Shown here in pieces: positions 51,587 through 63,250 of a stretch of 64,000 nucleotides of DNA (position 1 is the stretch's first letter; each line of letters starts with the position of its first letter). The stretch lies in the NCBI GenBank assembly GCA_013339895.1, contig JABACO010000003.1:12287754-12351753 (forward strand), given 5' to 3'. The DNA is from Ephydatia muelleri. Lineage: Eukaryota > Porifera > Demospongiae > Spongillida > Spongillidae. A model generated the notes under the pieces. The model saw nothing but the letters and a program-made list of their open reading frames with translations. It had not been told where the DNA came from and did not search any database. Made by a program: the position numbers and the translations under genes.

Positions 51587-53156
51587 TCAGTGCAATTCTT
51601 TTCCATTCATGGCTTCTTTTTGTGCTTCCAGTTCTACGATCTGCATCAAGTAAAAAAGAACCGGTCATGGACAACTTATAGCAGCAGAGGTAGCTGGCTA
51701 CCTTATCCGATTGGAGGCAATTTAGTTTGGTGCGAATTTTTATCTGATTTTGCAGACGCACTATTTCATCATGATTTTCAGTGTTGAGCCTAGTCTCTCC
51801 AATTCTTTGGCTGTGCAATGTTTGTCCATTCCTCTTAACCTGTAATAGAATAAAGTACATGTAAAAAGATCAACCAGCAAAATTACAGTAGGTAGTATAA
51901 TATATTTTTTAAATCCATTTGTAATACTGATATATGACTTCTTTTGTTGTTGTTGCCTTTTAAATGCACATTATGTATAGAACATTATAGTATGCACTTC
52001 TGCTATGTATGCCTCGATGTCAATTTTAAACCGTAATGTGCAGAAATATTTGGTTCACAAATTCCACATCAATAAGTAACATGCTCAGATTATAAACACC
52101 AGACAAGGGATAACGTTTTTATTCCTTAAAGAAACATTGTGTCAGATGTAGTAGTGAATGGGCTTTTTCACACTGAAACTAGAATCAAGTAGACACATGC
52201 AAGTGATAAGCATCAATATTTTTTAAAAAACTGTCATGGGAAAAATTGAGGTGAACAGAAATAGCACTACTAATTCCATGTGATTTGCTTTCAGTTGTTT
52301 TATAGATTTACATAGTTTTAACTTTTAACACCAACACATCATTAATAAGTGTAAGTGTGGCCAATGTTGTAAATGTACAAGTATTTTTACTAATGGTATT
52401 GGCGACTCAGGACTCAAATTGATTTAGTAAAAATCAGTGCCTATACACAAAAGATGTGGAAGTGGCAGTGCTTAGCATAATTGTAGAGCGGTCAGCGTAC
52501 TGATCATGAAATATCAAAATTAGCTGAAACTAATTTTCCTCCTGCCAAAAAGATTTTATCTGCTTCTTATAGATTAGGAAACATAACAGTGTACATGTAT
52601 TGTGCGCTCGCAATTCTATGCACAGCTGCAGTACTATCACACCTTCACTGATGTTGTTTGCATCCATAGTCCATCTCTACATAATTATGCTAAATCTTAA
52701 GTCATATTTCAATCGAGAGGCAAAATGCAGTGCACTCCCACTATAACTTGTGCACCAAAATTCTCCCTCCCCAAAAAGCACCTGATCTTCTAATTTGGAT
52801 ACATTATGTTTGATCGTCTCCAGGAATCCTTTATGTAATGTTGTATCGGACAAGAGTTCGTTCTTCCGTTCCAACAGAGTGGCGTGCTCCGCGCGTGCTT
52901 CATTTATTTGTTGGGTAAGTTCGCTGAGTTTCTTTTCCTTCGTCGCTACCCCCGGTGAAAGGTGTGAAGGACCTTCCAACGCAGTAATGACGTTTGACTT
53001 CAGAGTTATAGTCTTCATTAATCTTGTGGCCTCTCTTATAAGTAATCGTCGCTGATATCTTTGGACGCAGGCTCTGCTTTTTTTGTCAGCAACCTTTCCA
53101 TGTTTCTGCAGATGAGTCTTCTGTAAACAAAATTTGGTACGCTCTCCGCTTGGCAT
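51587..53156 (-). CDS. Small coiled-coil protein, three exons
   Basis: Exons on the minus strand: 53156-52782 (125 codons), 51839-51702 (46 codons), 51640-51587 (17 codons plus TGA). Junctions are consensus: GAAGATCAG|GTGCTT ... CTATTACAG|GTTAAG; GATAAG|GTAGCC ... GATGCAG|ATCGTA. All are phase 0, giving 188 aa. It starts MPSGERTKFCLQKTHLQKHG with a basic N-terminal third. Two heptad-rich stretches follow: KKLSELTQQINEARAEHATL to HNVSKLEDQ (residues about 75-125), and ENHDEIVRLQNQIKIRTKLN ending KIVELEAQKEAMNGKELH. A short basic coiled-coil protein of this form could be a centriolar, ciliary or chromatin-associated scaffold, but I recognise no family. A CpG-richer patch precedes the ATG (53150-53260). 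Tail to tail with DARS2. Confidence 0.72.
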
Positions 53157-53456
53157 CACAGCGACACGCCCACTAAACTGTCATTTTTCATAGCCATGAA
53201 TAGCGCGATGCGGGTCACGCCACGCCCCTCCGTGTGAATGCGTGTGTAGTACTAAAACTATTCTGACACACATAGGAAGTGACGCAGCGCCGTTAGAAAA
53301 GGACCACACACCCCAAAAAATAAAGAAATTGGTCCATTCTCTGATGCAAAAAGAAGGGGATCAAACACTTACTTTGACCAATTCAAATGACACATTAACT
53401 CAGGGCCGGCGCCGCGGTATAAAGAGTGGTCCGGTTGTACAGTAGTGACCCAAACC

Positions 53457-53527
53457 AGCCCAGCTAGGGGGTATGGGGGAGCGCTATAAGCTCCCCCATC
53501 GGGGTCTGGAGCTCCGCCCCAGAAGCT
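53457..53527. repeat. Dispersed 70-bp repeat, copy 2
   Basis: CAGCCCAGCTAGGGGGTATG ... CTCCCCCATCGGGGTCTGGA ... CGCCCCAGAAGC; partner of 43046-43115. Confidence 0.8.
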
Positions 53528-53849
53528 ATAGGTTTTTGCGTTGTATAACCCTGCAAGACTTACGCCAACATAACTGCATGAAACGGAGGCAGAAATATCA
53601 TATCTTAGCGCGCGCGAAGTTTTGCGTGTTATTTATTCAATCCAATAAATGAAACAAATTTAATTTCCGCGCTCGCGCTGCCCAAGTCAGCAATATGTCG
53701 CGCGCGGCGCGAGATAGTTTTTTAGACGCGCTATATTTCTTATGTAGACATTGCATTATGATTTAATTTTTGCAAAGAACATCAAACAGCGAGTGCATGC
53801 ATAAACAAAGTCAGTGCATGCATGTATAGTTGCATGAGTTAACTATAGC

Positions 53850-54007
53850 TGTTATAAAGAAAGATCTCTTCTTTAAGTTGAGATAACATGGCCTCTCGTT
53901 TTGGTGAAAACTTTATCAGCTTCACTATTTCGTAACAGGTGTCCAGACAGTCCTTCATTTTAGGTACCTTTGTTATTGTATCGTTAACAGCTAGGTTGAG
54001 TGCATGG
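53850..54007 (-). pseudogene. DUF4371/TTF-type hAT transposase fragment
   Basis: Open minus-strand frame: HALNLAVNDTITKVPKMKDC, LDTCYEIVKLIKFSPKREAM, LSQLKEEIF. It matches the 'CHALNLAxxDxxKxxKxMxDxLDTxxEIxKLIKxSPRRExxFxxLK' stretch of TTF-type (ZMYM/DUF4371) hAT transposases. The upstream part is replaced by the second palindrome arm. Confidence 0.8.
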
Positions 54008-54049
54008 CCATGCACTCAACCTAGCTGTTAACGATACAATAACAAAGGT
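53966..54049. repeat. Perfect 84-bp palindrome without spacer
   Basis: Arms 53966-54007 and 54008-54049 (42 bp each) are exact reverse complements meeting at TGCATGG/CCATGCA. The left arm is transposase coding sequence (HALNLAVNDTITKV on the minus strand), so the palindrome arose by inverted duplication of coding DNA. Confidence 0.95.
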
Positions 54050-54222
54050 CGCCACATCTGATCAGTAATAGCATGTTCATGTACCAATTAACGCATAACG
54101 GATTGCGCGCGCACGCGAAGTGACGTAGTGCAAGAATATACAATGATGTAATTAAAAAAGGCCTCAGTTATAAAAAGTGGTCCGGTTAAAACCGTGCAAC
54201 CGGACCTGCGGCGCCGGCCCTG

Positions 54223-55855
54223 TAACTAACTACTGAGTGCATGTTTAGTTTACAATGCCAATGTACTGAGCAAACGTTGTTGCATTTTAAGTCCAGAAAA
54301 ATGTCTAATTGCATTGTTTGATAACAAAACTAAAGCAGGATAATATGAAAGTAGCTACATCTACTAAAAGTACATGTGTGTACATCTATGCATATGAAAC
54401 ATGAGCATGCATTTGGTGTGAAGAAGCAAAACAGGTACAGTATTTTCATTCTCAATCCTTTGCCATGGCGACTGCTTTTTCCCTATCCTGTATGCTAACC
54501 ATTTGACAGTTCATTATCACAGGCTTTACTGACATTACTAACTTGCCGCTGGCAATGAGATATACAAGAACTAGTGCCTGGTATAATAATAATAGTATCC
54601 TGGGTCTTGAAAAGACAGTTATATGGAGATGAACATTGCTCTGGAATGCTATTCAAACACAATGTAGTGTTCTTCATTCTCAATATCCTCACTAGGTAAT
54701 ACCTAATCCTGCAGGAACTAAGGCAAGCTTCTAGATTGAATCAGAATGAATAGACATGTTCTTACATCATCGTGTGGCTACTGCATTTCATTTCACTGCA
54801 TGTGCAGTCTCTAGCCACCGGTCTAGTTTTCCAATTTCACACAGTTGTACTTGTATAGAATATTAAAATCACGATCTTAATCCACCCTAAGGGTGGTCCG
54901 GGGGATCTGGCTGGCTCTCGGCGGCCCTGCATGTACATTATATGTGGGTCTGCCGATACCTTTGAGCATTAACTAGCATTGCGCCAAATATAATTGATTG
55001 GGAAGCATTGCACTGTATGTGGTGTAGATCTTCAACGAACATGCTGAGACACAGTAAATTCTTGGTGTTTACGTAAATACTTGGATGCCATGTAGTATGT
55101 GTGCATGACACATACATTATAGATTCTCTCTCTCTATTAAATATATTATCTTCATTAGTCAGTCAATGAGGGAGGCTCTTACTGTTTGTTTATCGGACCT
55201 CAAAGCTAAGCATGGTTGATTTAACATGGTTTTTTATAAGTTTAGTCATTTTTTTGGTTCAATGTATCAAGTTGTACTTTTTTTTCTTTGTTCTCAGTCT
55301 CATAATGCTTCAAGATCAGGCCCAATATAAGTTCAATAAATAGTAACTGCTGAGATAGTGTGAGCTTTGACTATAGTTTCAGATGTGACTCAACAAATGT
55401 TGAAAAGCACATTCAAAAGTTCCCAAGAGCTAAGTCCTGTTTAAACACATACCTTTAATAGTCATTTTTGATTTCATCCAAATCAAATGTAACTTGTATC
55501 CTAAGTATTTCAATATCCATTTCAAATATTCTATTTCCTTCATCATACAGTCCAGGAAGTTGGAAATGTTTTGATCTCTTCTTCCATGGCTGCAACATTA
55601 CAATATGAAATGTGTATTTCAACAGAAACCTTGGCGATGGCTTCACTATCATGAAGGTCTAGCGGAAGGGAGACTTCAGCATTAATGCCTGCAGATTGTA
55701 CATCTGAAGAGCTATCATCAGCTTCACTCTAGTCTTGCTCTCATTTTGCGAGCTGCTATCCTGATTTGCGCTCGAGCATATCGCTCCATGCCTACTGCAC
55801 TTATACTTGTTGCAATAGAATACCATATTCATAGGGATGGATCAGGATTTGTACT
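54223..55855. other. No gene recognised
   Basis: AT-rich. A GA/TC-rich bit lies near 55126. Minus-strand exon-like pieces at 55455-55740 are discussed under rejected items; they may be part of the transposon that follows. Confidence 0.4.
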
Positions 55856-55859
55856 ATCA

Positions 55860-56700
55860 TGAAGTTTCTGATACAAAATTATCTGAACAAATGCGAATGT
55901 AGGGATATTTGGCATAAGATAGGTCTTTTCTTTGAATCCTTGATAACCATGCACCATTCCATAAACAAAAGTTGGTCCTCCAAGATGGTGGCAACTCAAG
56001 CATTACACACTAATGAGGCTAATGCTGATTCTTTCGCTGCAGGATAATATATATGGGTTCAGCGTTCATACTTCAACTGTTAGCCAAATATTCTCTTATG
56101 TCATGTCTATTCTCTACATAAGGCTAAAACCATTAATAATATGCCCTGATCAAGAAATATTTCAGAAAATTATGCCTATGAATTTTGTACTGTCCTAGAC
56201 GAATCCAAATCGGCAGGAAGTCGCCCCGTGTATGCCTGCCTTAACGTAATGATAGATTTTTTTATAGAGTGGCCAACAAACTTTCTTGCACGAACACAGA
56301 CATTATCTACATACAAACACCATAATACTGTTAAGTATTTGATTGGTATCACATTGCAAGGTTATTTCTGAAGGCTGCGGAGGAAGGGTAAGTGACAAAT
56401 AATATTTTACAGAACAGAGCAGAATTTTAATGCTGGAGAAACAATTCTAGCAGCAGACAGAGGATTCGATATCTAGGAATCAGTAGGATCATACTGTGCA
56501 AATTTATAAATGCCAGCTTTTACTAGAAGAAAGCAGCAACTCAGTGACATTGAAGTTGAACAATCAAGACAAATTGCCAACATTGTATTCATGTGGAAAG
56601 AGTTATTGGCAACATAAGGCAGAAAAGTTTCATTGCTAAGTGCTACCCAGCCATTGACATGATGAATAGTGATGGCTGTCTGGTGAAACAGTTACAACTC
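55860..56700 (+). pseudogene. DDE_Tnp_4 (IS5-like, THAP-associated type) transposase remnant
   Basis: Plus-strand segments in several frames: FSVHTSTVSQIFSYVMSILY with [20 protein letters not shown] (56058-56190), the HTH region; [20 protein letters not shown] then [14 protein letters not shown] (56260-56365); ETILAADRGFDI (56440-56475); MPAFTRRKQQLSDIEVEQSR with QIANIVF (56510-56595). This is the '[34 protein letters not shown] ... LADRGFDI ... LPxFTxGKxQLSxxEVExTRxIAxVRIHVERVIG' signature. At least three stops and frame changes. Ends not found. Confidence 0.85.
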
Positions 56701-58556
56701 TAGACTGTGTGAATCAGTGATTAGTATGTCATTTGTGCATGTTCATTGCTGTTACGTTACTGTTCATCAGTTCAAGATTAATCCCTTAGCTATACTTGCA
56801 GTCTGGGCAGTTCCACATTTTAGATTTTGGTGTAGACTTTAACTTAAGACAGGATAGAGGAAACCATTTATACTTGCACTCTGGGTTGTCACAACCAACC
56901 ATTGTGCCTTCATCTGGACCTTCACAATAGCAAAATTGAAATTTCTACATCAGTTTCATTGTACGATATGACAATTTTCTACATCGGTTTCATTGTACGA
57001 TATGACTTGGTTTATACACTTCATTGTACTCATCCATACATCTGATGGGGTAGTAAAAAACCTACTAAACATTTCTGGTGAATATAGCTTTATACAAAAT
57101 CCCTCAACTGCTCAAAGGAGGAGAGCAAAATGAGAACTTTCTCCAAGTCCAATCATACAATCTCAGGGACCAGTGATGACCATTATCTTCCACTACCACC
57201 CACGGAGTAAAAGGCTTTAGGCTCAGCTTCTGAGAATGATAGACCTGTAATGTGGTAAGCGTGTCATCTTATTGGTATGTAAATGTACCTTTGCAATTTA
57301 TTAGACTGAAATGTACGTAACTGTCTATACTTTTAATATAGTTCGCTAAATCCTCTTTCGATTATTAAGAAATCGGGTTCAGCAAAAGATACAAACCAAT
57401 GTGAATGTGTGATACTGGCGGTCATAAATCAACGTCGTCCTTCCAACATACCCAAGTTATCTAAAAGCTTTAACTTGTCAAGATATCTCTGCTTTCTTTC
57501 AGAGTCTTGCATAGATGCAAAATAGGGAGTTCGATGCCATTCAAGTGTACAAGGTCCAGACTGCATCATTAAAATATTACGTAACTACAAAGGGTTTTTT
57601 TTTCTTAATATTATTATTTTACACCAAAACAAACATAGAGGGTGGGAGCTCCCTGGCCAGGATGGCTCTGGCGATGAACCGGACCAGGGTCATATTCAAT
57701 TGCCCATAAATCTCAGCCACCACTGATGACTTGGGTATTAAGAATTTCGACAATTTGTCGGTCTCCTCCTCCCCCCACCCCGTAACAAAGTTTACATTCG
57801 CAATTGTGCATGCAATAGATCAGAACGATGAATTTTTATTTTTATTGCACATTAATAAAAATAAATAAAACAAAGTATCCCCTGCACTGGTCCCACTGGA
57901 CTGGCCCAGTGTAACCACTGGCGTAGGGCATGAACAGCAAAGTCGCTTCTCTGTTGAATGAATCGGTTGAGTGACACTCCAAGTCAACAGAAACCAGATT
58001 GTCGACAATTACTGTCCACGAGGGCTAATTCGACTTCGGTAATCTTTCGCATACGCGGGAGCAATACCGCGTAAGGAGGAACCGGTCTTATGAACATGTA
58101 GAACACATGAACACTTCGAGCGATCTCGGCCGTGGGGAGGAGATGGTGAGAGACCCCGGGCCACTGAAACACCATACCTCGACTGAGATTTCTCCCAGCC
58201 GTGACCGATTTCTCAAGACCAGAACCGAGGCCCCAATCTCAAGACTCGCTTAACCCAGCGATACAATAATCTCCGAAAACCTATTTATACGCCACTCGGT
58301 ACACGACGATACGCTTGTGGGTTCTCTCACGTATGAATTTCATTATTTTGATTTCACTGAAATAGAGGGCGCTCACTGCAGTGCAAGTCGAAAGATGATT
58401 AGCCAAAACGAACGTTCACCATTATAGCATCTCTGTTTTACATGTAAGGTTGTAGACAGAAACGGATGTTCTGCTATAAGTCATGCTGTGGCAACTCGCA
58501 ACGCACGCGTGTGTACGGCGCCCATGTTTCTTAAACGGGTCACAACAATAGTACTT

Positions 58557-58700
58557 AACCCAGGTGTAATGCGGGGTATTGTGTTGCTACCCTTCTATTA
58601 TTACTGTAGGTATCTGGGTGATATTCTGATGTTTGATGTTAAATACCACTTCCACATTGCAGACCTATATTGTATTTGGAGAGCAAGATGTGTGTTTGTT
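58557..58700. repeat. Dispersed repeat, copy 1 (about 140 bp)
   Basis: Shares TATTACTGTAG ... ATCTGGGTGATATTCTGATG ... CACTTCCACATTGCAGACCT and TTTGGAGAGCAAGATGTGTG with 62197-62340, about 80% identity with small indels. Confidence 0.82.
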
Positions 58701-58790
58701 GTATGTGTATTAATGTGTATGTGTGTATGTATGTATGTGTGTTTGTATGTGTGTGTGCATTGTGTGAGTGTGCGTGTGTTGTGTTGTGTG
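58688..58790. repeat. GT-rich microsatellite
   Basis: Imperfect TG/TATG repeats such as GTGTATGTATGTATGTGTG. Confidence 0.9.
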
Positions 58791-58803
58791 ATAGAATGGC
58801 TAC

Positions 58804-59119
58804 TTGTACGAGTTGATTTAAATAGTATTGCATTGCATATTCGCTTGGAGGGGTTTTGAGAAAGGAACATTCAAGAATGGGTTCGCTTGAAATCAAGGTA
58901 TTTGTAGAGCTAATAAATAACCCTGTCCCCACATTCCACCGCTTTTTCCCTAGAGGTGGTTGTTGATGAGGTGCAACAATGGGTGCACTAGTTACCCTCT
59001 CTCCTTGTTTAGGTGTGTCTAGGAGAGCTTTATGATTCATGTGTGTCAGGGAAACATGTACTGATGGTGGGCTTGTCTCAGCGTGAACAGTGGGCGGTTT
59101 GTATCTCATACTATTGCAC
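58804..59119 (-). other. Possible internal exon of an unidentified - strand gene
   Basis: After the acceptor GTGTACAG an open stretch of about 105 codons reads RYKPPTVHAETSPPSVHVSL, KQGERVTSAPIVAPHQQPPL, GKKRWNVGTGLFISSTNTLI and SFLKTPPSEYAMQYYLNQLV. Donor candidates are at 58803 and 58809. Composition looks like a real, low-complexity protein. Not recognised. It could belong with 60106-60271, but phases require a further exon between. Confidence 0.35.
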
Positions 59120-60105
59120 CTGTACACATATTTCATAGACTTGGTGTGAGCGAGTGTGTGTAAGTACAGCACAGTATGTGTTGAGCTCTACATTCATCTA
59201 GCCCTCATCTGTCCATGCAGCGACAGTTGTCAAAGGATTCTCTATTGCATGAGCTCCTTCACATACCTCTGTAAATAAATGCATGTGAACTACATACAGT
59301 ACGACACAAAACAGTCATTAACAGTAGGATAGGTGAGATGCGTGCTTAGCAGAGAGTTCCTGTGATTTAGCCTAACCTGTGTGTATGTGTGTGTGTGGTG
59401 TGTGTGTTTAAATGCATGGTCCATTCCCTTGGAATGATGAAGATTGCTGACTTATATGCTGTATAATTCTGATTCAGCAAACTTCTTTATAATCAGGTAT
59501 GGTGCTGAACTTGAACTCTCAACAACATGTAAATATGCTAGCCTGGTTACAAAACTATTCACATTCTGGACACTACAGCTATTACAATAACTGAGTGTAT
59601 AACTATCTTGGCCTGTTCCTCAATGCTCTGAATTTTAGGAGGTCACCTTGTTAGGCCTTGCACCATAAGTAATATGAGGACTATTTGGAGAAATGACCGA
59701 TGCTGAAATGACTGTGAATGCACTTCTTTCTTTCTTGCATGAATGCAAAGGTGAGAGTAGCAATCTTTCTCATATACCACTCACATTTATACAGGTATTG
59801 ATAAGCTATTTCAGTTCTTGCATATGGGATCTGACAGAATAGATTATCATGCTGACAAAACTAAGAATGTCCCACAATTCTATACTATGATGACATCAAG
59901 TTATGTAGAAAGAAGCAACGACTTTGAAAGGAAACAATAGAGTACCTATATACATATATCATCGAGAGAACTTTATCATCAAAAATGAAAGTACGAATAA
60001 ACGCTGCGTTGTGGACATTCATCTCTTCTGTCAGATAAAACGCAGCAGCGTAACTTTGGGTCTGGGTACGAGACTGTACAACAGCTTATTACTTGTGGCT
60101 TTTAC
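59120..60105. other. No gene recognised
   Basis: AT-rich DNA between two possible minus-strand exons. A short GT run lies near 59380-59408. Confidence 0.4.
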
Positions 60106-60271
60106 CTGAAAGGCCACACTTTATTCTGCACGAAGTTGCTAGCTCGAAGTCAAAAACGGATGTACTCCGGATGTTTAATAATGACGCGCACTCCTTACTA
60201 AACGACACTCTTTGACGTCGCGATAACAATGAATTGGGCACACCTTTTCGCGACTTGCTCGCATGATGCAT
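60106..60271 (-). other. Possible first exon of an unidentified - strand gene
   Basis: ATG at 60271, in a CpG-rich patch. Reads MHHASKSRKGVPNSLLSRRQ, RVSFSKECASLLNIRSTSVF and DFELATSCRIKCGLSG, and ends at a consensus donor CAG|GTAAAA (phase 1). Family not recognised. Confidence 0.4.
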
Positions 60272-60614
60272 TATGCGATATGCTTACGTCGTCGATTCTG
60301 GGTACGAGACTAGTACAAAGTATCGATGACAGATTGTAGCTCTAAGAGTGCGAGTTTTAATTGTCAGTTGGCGCCAGGCAACTTCATAGAGAAGAAGTTA
60401 ATAAATGTAAGCTAGCATACAGCGTAGTTTTGTGTGCCTTGTTGATTTCTATAGTAATCTCGTACATTGTTAAAAGGCACTAACTTTCTATTAGGCTTTG
60501 GGTCCACTTAATTAACACCCCAGGAGATTAACTTTCTTGTTGGATGGCTTTGAAATTTGATATATAATATTTCCTAACATGCTATGCTTTATATTAGGAT
60601 CTTGTGGGCAATTT

Positions 60615-60630
60615 TTTTTTTTTTTTTTAC
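60615..60630. repeat. Poly-T tract
   Basis: A run of 16 T; no recognisable retroposon body beside it. Confidence 0.8.
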
Positions 60631-60711
60631 AGTGCATAGACTGTGGAAAATACTTATCTTTTAAAAAACTGTATTTAATACACACCTTATTCATCACAGT
60701 ACGTGTATGTA

Positions 60712-60960
60712 GTCCATCACCACTACCACCACCTCACCCACACTCTATTCTACCACCTACAATGTACCACCACCACCACCACACTACACCACCACCATCA
60801 CCCCCACCACCACACTACACCACCACCATCACCACCACCACCACCACCACCATCACCACTATCATCACCATCACCACCACCACATCACCACCATCACCAC
60901 CACCACCACTACCACCACTACCACCACCACCATCACCACTACCACCACCACTACCTCACA
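60712..60960. repeat. (CAC)n-type microsatellite
   Basis: About 250 bp of CAC/CCACCAT/ACCACCACC repeats. It generates long His/Pro/Thr open frames that are not genes. Confidence 0.97.
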
Positions 60961-61139
60961 CACCTTTGTCACATCATTCCACACCTAACTTCCCCTTCAT
61001 CTTTTCTTTTTCTTCACAAATCTTTGTAACCCCTCCTCCCGTCACTACGCCAAATCACCTTTCCTCCCACTATGTAAGGCCCTTCATGGTATGGCAGTTC
61101 CATCTAGGGTTGAAGCAACACAGCAAGGCCTGTCCATGA

Positions 61140-62196
61140 TGGTGGCAAACCACTCCCTCACACCCTCACCCATCACCCACGGTCCTGTGCACTGCACTTG
61201 CACACCTGTGTCCCATCAGTGACCACACATAAGGTCCTGCCCTCATCCAGAGACACACCATTGCCTCATCCTGTTTAGAATAGTACATGTTATTAACGCA
61301 AGCCATTATTGTAGTAACGGTTATTTTAATAAGTGAGCTGTGACCATTCGTGACTATTTGTAGCCTATGACACTTTGTACTTTTGCTGCTGTGGTTTTCA
61401 ATAATGATTCACCTTGAATAACAGCATATAGTTAAAAAGATATTCCAGTGGACCATCCATGTATCATTCATCAGAGCCATTCATCACGATGACAGCTTAA
61501 AATTTTTATAACCTAGTTTGATGCTTTTTATATTGAATTTAAACCAGTAAGCGTATTATGTATGCATGGCTATCCAACCCTCTAAGCCTTGTCAATCCCC
61601 AGCTCAATAATATTTTTTATAATTATACAAATGCATTTGTTATGATTATGGCAACTCTATTGTCAGTAGCTCTTATGAGGACATTTGTCCTATGCAGGGT
61701 AGTCGTTCCAAAGGATGCTACAGTAAGTAGCTAAATGAGAACAGGTGTTAACTTTGATAGGACTGGTAAAACTGTTTCATTCTCATGCACCCATTACCCA
61801 CATGCACCCATACCCACATGCACCCATACCCACATGCAACGTCACACAGCCATGCATGTACCAAACACATAACAGGCTCACTACACACAACCTCTCAATG
61901 AATATCTCAATGCACAGCAGGCTCACCGCATGCCCACAACCAACCCCCCGCTGGCCATTACCTACACTCTGCCCCAACCCAAAACAGAAACTGTTGAATG
62001 CCAGTACCAACTTAGCAGATGTAATGTGAGATATAGTGTCCACCCCATGCCTCAATCGGTTACTCTAGTCCGCGAGTATTTGTGCCCTGCCACTAGTGCC
62101 TCCTCCCCATCACCACACATACCTATGCACCCAACCGGCACCTGCCATGGGAGTCTTTATGTGCACTGTATAGTCCACCGCTGCTGAGCTGCTCCA
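61140..62196. other. No gene recognised; short CACCCATACCCACATG repeats
   Basis: Three tandem CATGCACCCATACCCA units lie at 61786-61838. Otherwise unassigned. Confidence 0.5.
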
Positions 62197-62340
62197 TAAC
62201 CCATGTGTTTGATTCTAATGCATGGTATTATCTTACTATTACTGTAGATCTGGGTGGTATTCTGATGCTGCTACATACCATCCATACACTTCCACATTGC
62301 AGTCCTATATTCTATTTGGAGAGCAAGATGTGTGTGTGGG
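62197..62340. repeat. Dispersed repeat, copy 2
   Basis: Partner of 58557-58700 in the same orientation; ends with the shared TTTGGAGAGCAAGATGTGTG. Confidence 0.82.
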
Positions 62341-62639
62341 CAGTGTGACACTATGCCACCATTTTGTACGTGTTTCAGTGTAAATTGTTTCCTCATGCAA
62401 TATCAGAGTTATTAAACTTCAGTTGTGCTGCAGTAAACTGTACAATGTGTTAACGAACTAATTTTACCCTGAGCTCAGTCTTCGTTTATAGGTGCAGTGC
62501 TTCTAACTACACTGATTCATTGATGATATGGTACGACGCTTCATGGAAATGTACATGCACGACCACAACAAGATCAATTATTTGTAGATAGAATCAGACC
62601 TGCATGAAATAATAAATATACATGTACAGGATGTCTTGC

Positions 62640-63250
62640 ACGTTTATGAATGGGCCGTGTATCTCCAGTTCGTATATGATGATAAAGCAATCATGTGCAA
62701 CCAAGATCATCATCTGATAAAGCAATGATGCCCTTTAATTCAGGAAGCAATACTTTGGCTCACTGTCTTTCTTTATCCCCCAGAGTGACTTCCTTTCTAT
62801 CCTCTCGTCTACCAGGTTCCTCCTCCTGCAGACCTGCTAAGCGTACTAGTCTTTGTACTGGCTTCACGGTTCCTACACTCGCATTCTTACTGACCGTCAC
62901 TGAGGCTGGAGATGGGTTAAGAACCTTAATTATTATACACCATGAAATCACAGGTGAGAGGGAGTGTGAAACTACTCATTCATAAATATTGCTAGTACGT
63001 GGTTTAACTATACCGTTCTCAGAAACAGGCCATGACCATCCAGAAATAGTGTCAACAAACTCCGATGTCGATACAGAGCAGAGCAAGGAATTGTCCTTCT
63101 ACTTGGTTCTATGATGCCATTATCCAGCATATCATTCAATAACATATGCACTTGTGCATGTTGATGGAAGGGCAGCTGTCTTGCACACTGGTGGATGGGT
63201 TGTGTATCTCCAGTGTATATATGATGATAAAGCAATCCTATGCGAACCAT
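62640..63250 (-). mobile_element. Ty3/gypsy retrotransposon fragments (fossil)
   Basis: Two fragments on the minus strand. 62760-62951 reads VLNPSPASVTVSKNASVGTV, the segment between protease and reverse transcriptase in Ty3/gypsy pol. 63008-63250 reads QLPFHQHAQVHMLLNDMLDN and GIIEPS, the start of reverse transcriptase. A second copy of the DNA that opens the RT fragment lies at 62640-62700. The order shows rearrangement or duplication. Old and incomplete; no LTRs seen. Confidence 0.75.

Larger units (their letters stand above)
53401..54222 (-). mobile_element. Short hAT-derived element with terminal CAGGGCCGGCGCCGC
   Basis: 822 bp. The left end CAGGGCCGGCGCCGCGG and right end GCGGCGCCGGCCCTG are inverted. 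Sub-terminal GTGGTCCGGTT / AACCGGAC repeats occur at both ends. Flanks share TAACT (53396-53400 and 54223-54227), shorter than the usual 8 bp of hAT. The interior keeps a minus-strand piece of transposase (53850-54007) and a perfect palindrome, so it is a deletion derivative. Confidence 0.82.
56700..58803. other. No gene assigned; CpG-richer patch at 57950-58330
   Basis: 56700-57500 is plain AT-rich DNA. The patch at 57950-58330 has many CpGs and a minus-strand open stretch (LLPTAEIARSVHVFYMFIRP; 57984-58175) of unknown meaning; it could be a promoter region or repeat. The start of a dispersed repeat is at 58557. Confidence 0.35.

Noticed and set aside
55455-55740. Minus-strand exon-like pieces (PWKKRSKHFQLPGLYDEGN; DDSSSDVQSAGINAEVSLPL)
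   Set aside because: Splice-like borders exist but no family, no partner exons, and stops lie between pieces. It sits directly beside a decayed transposon.
58639-58790. Thr/His-rich extension of a minus-strand open frame
   Set aside because: Translation of the GT microsatellite and of a dispersed repeat. Only the part to the right was kept as a possible exon.
60579-61139. Long His/Pro/Thr open frames
   Set aside because: Produced entirely by the CAC microsatellite in three frames.
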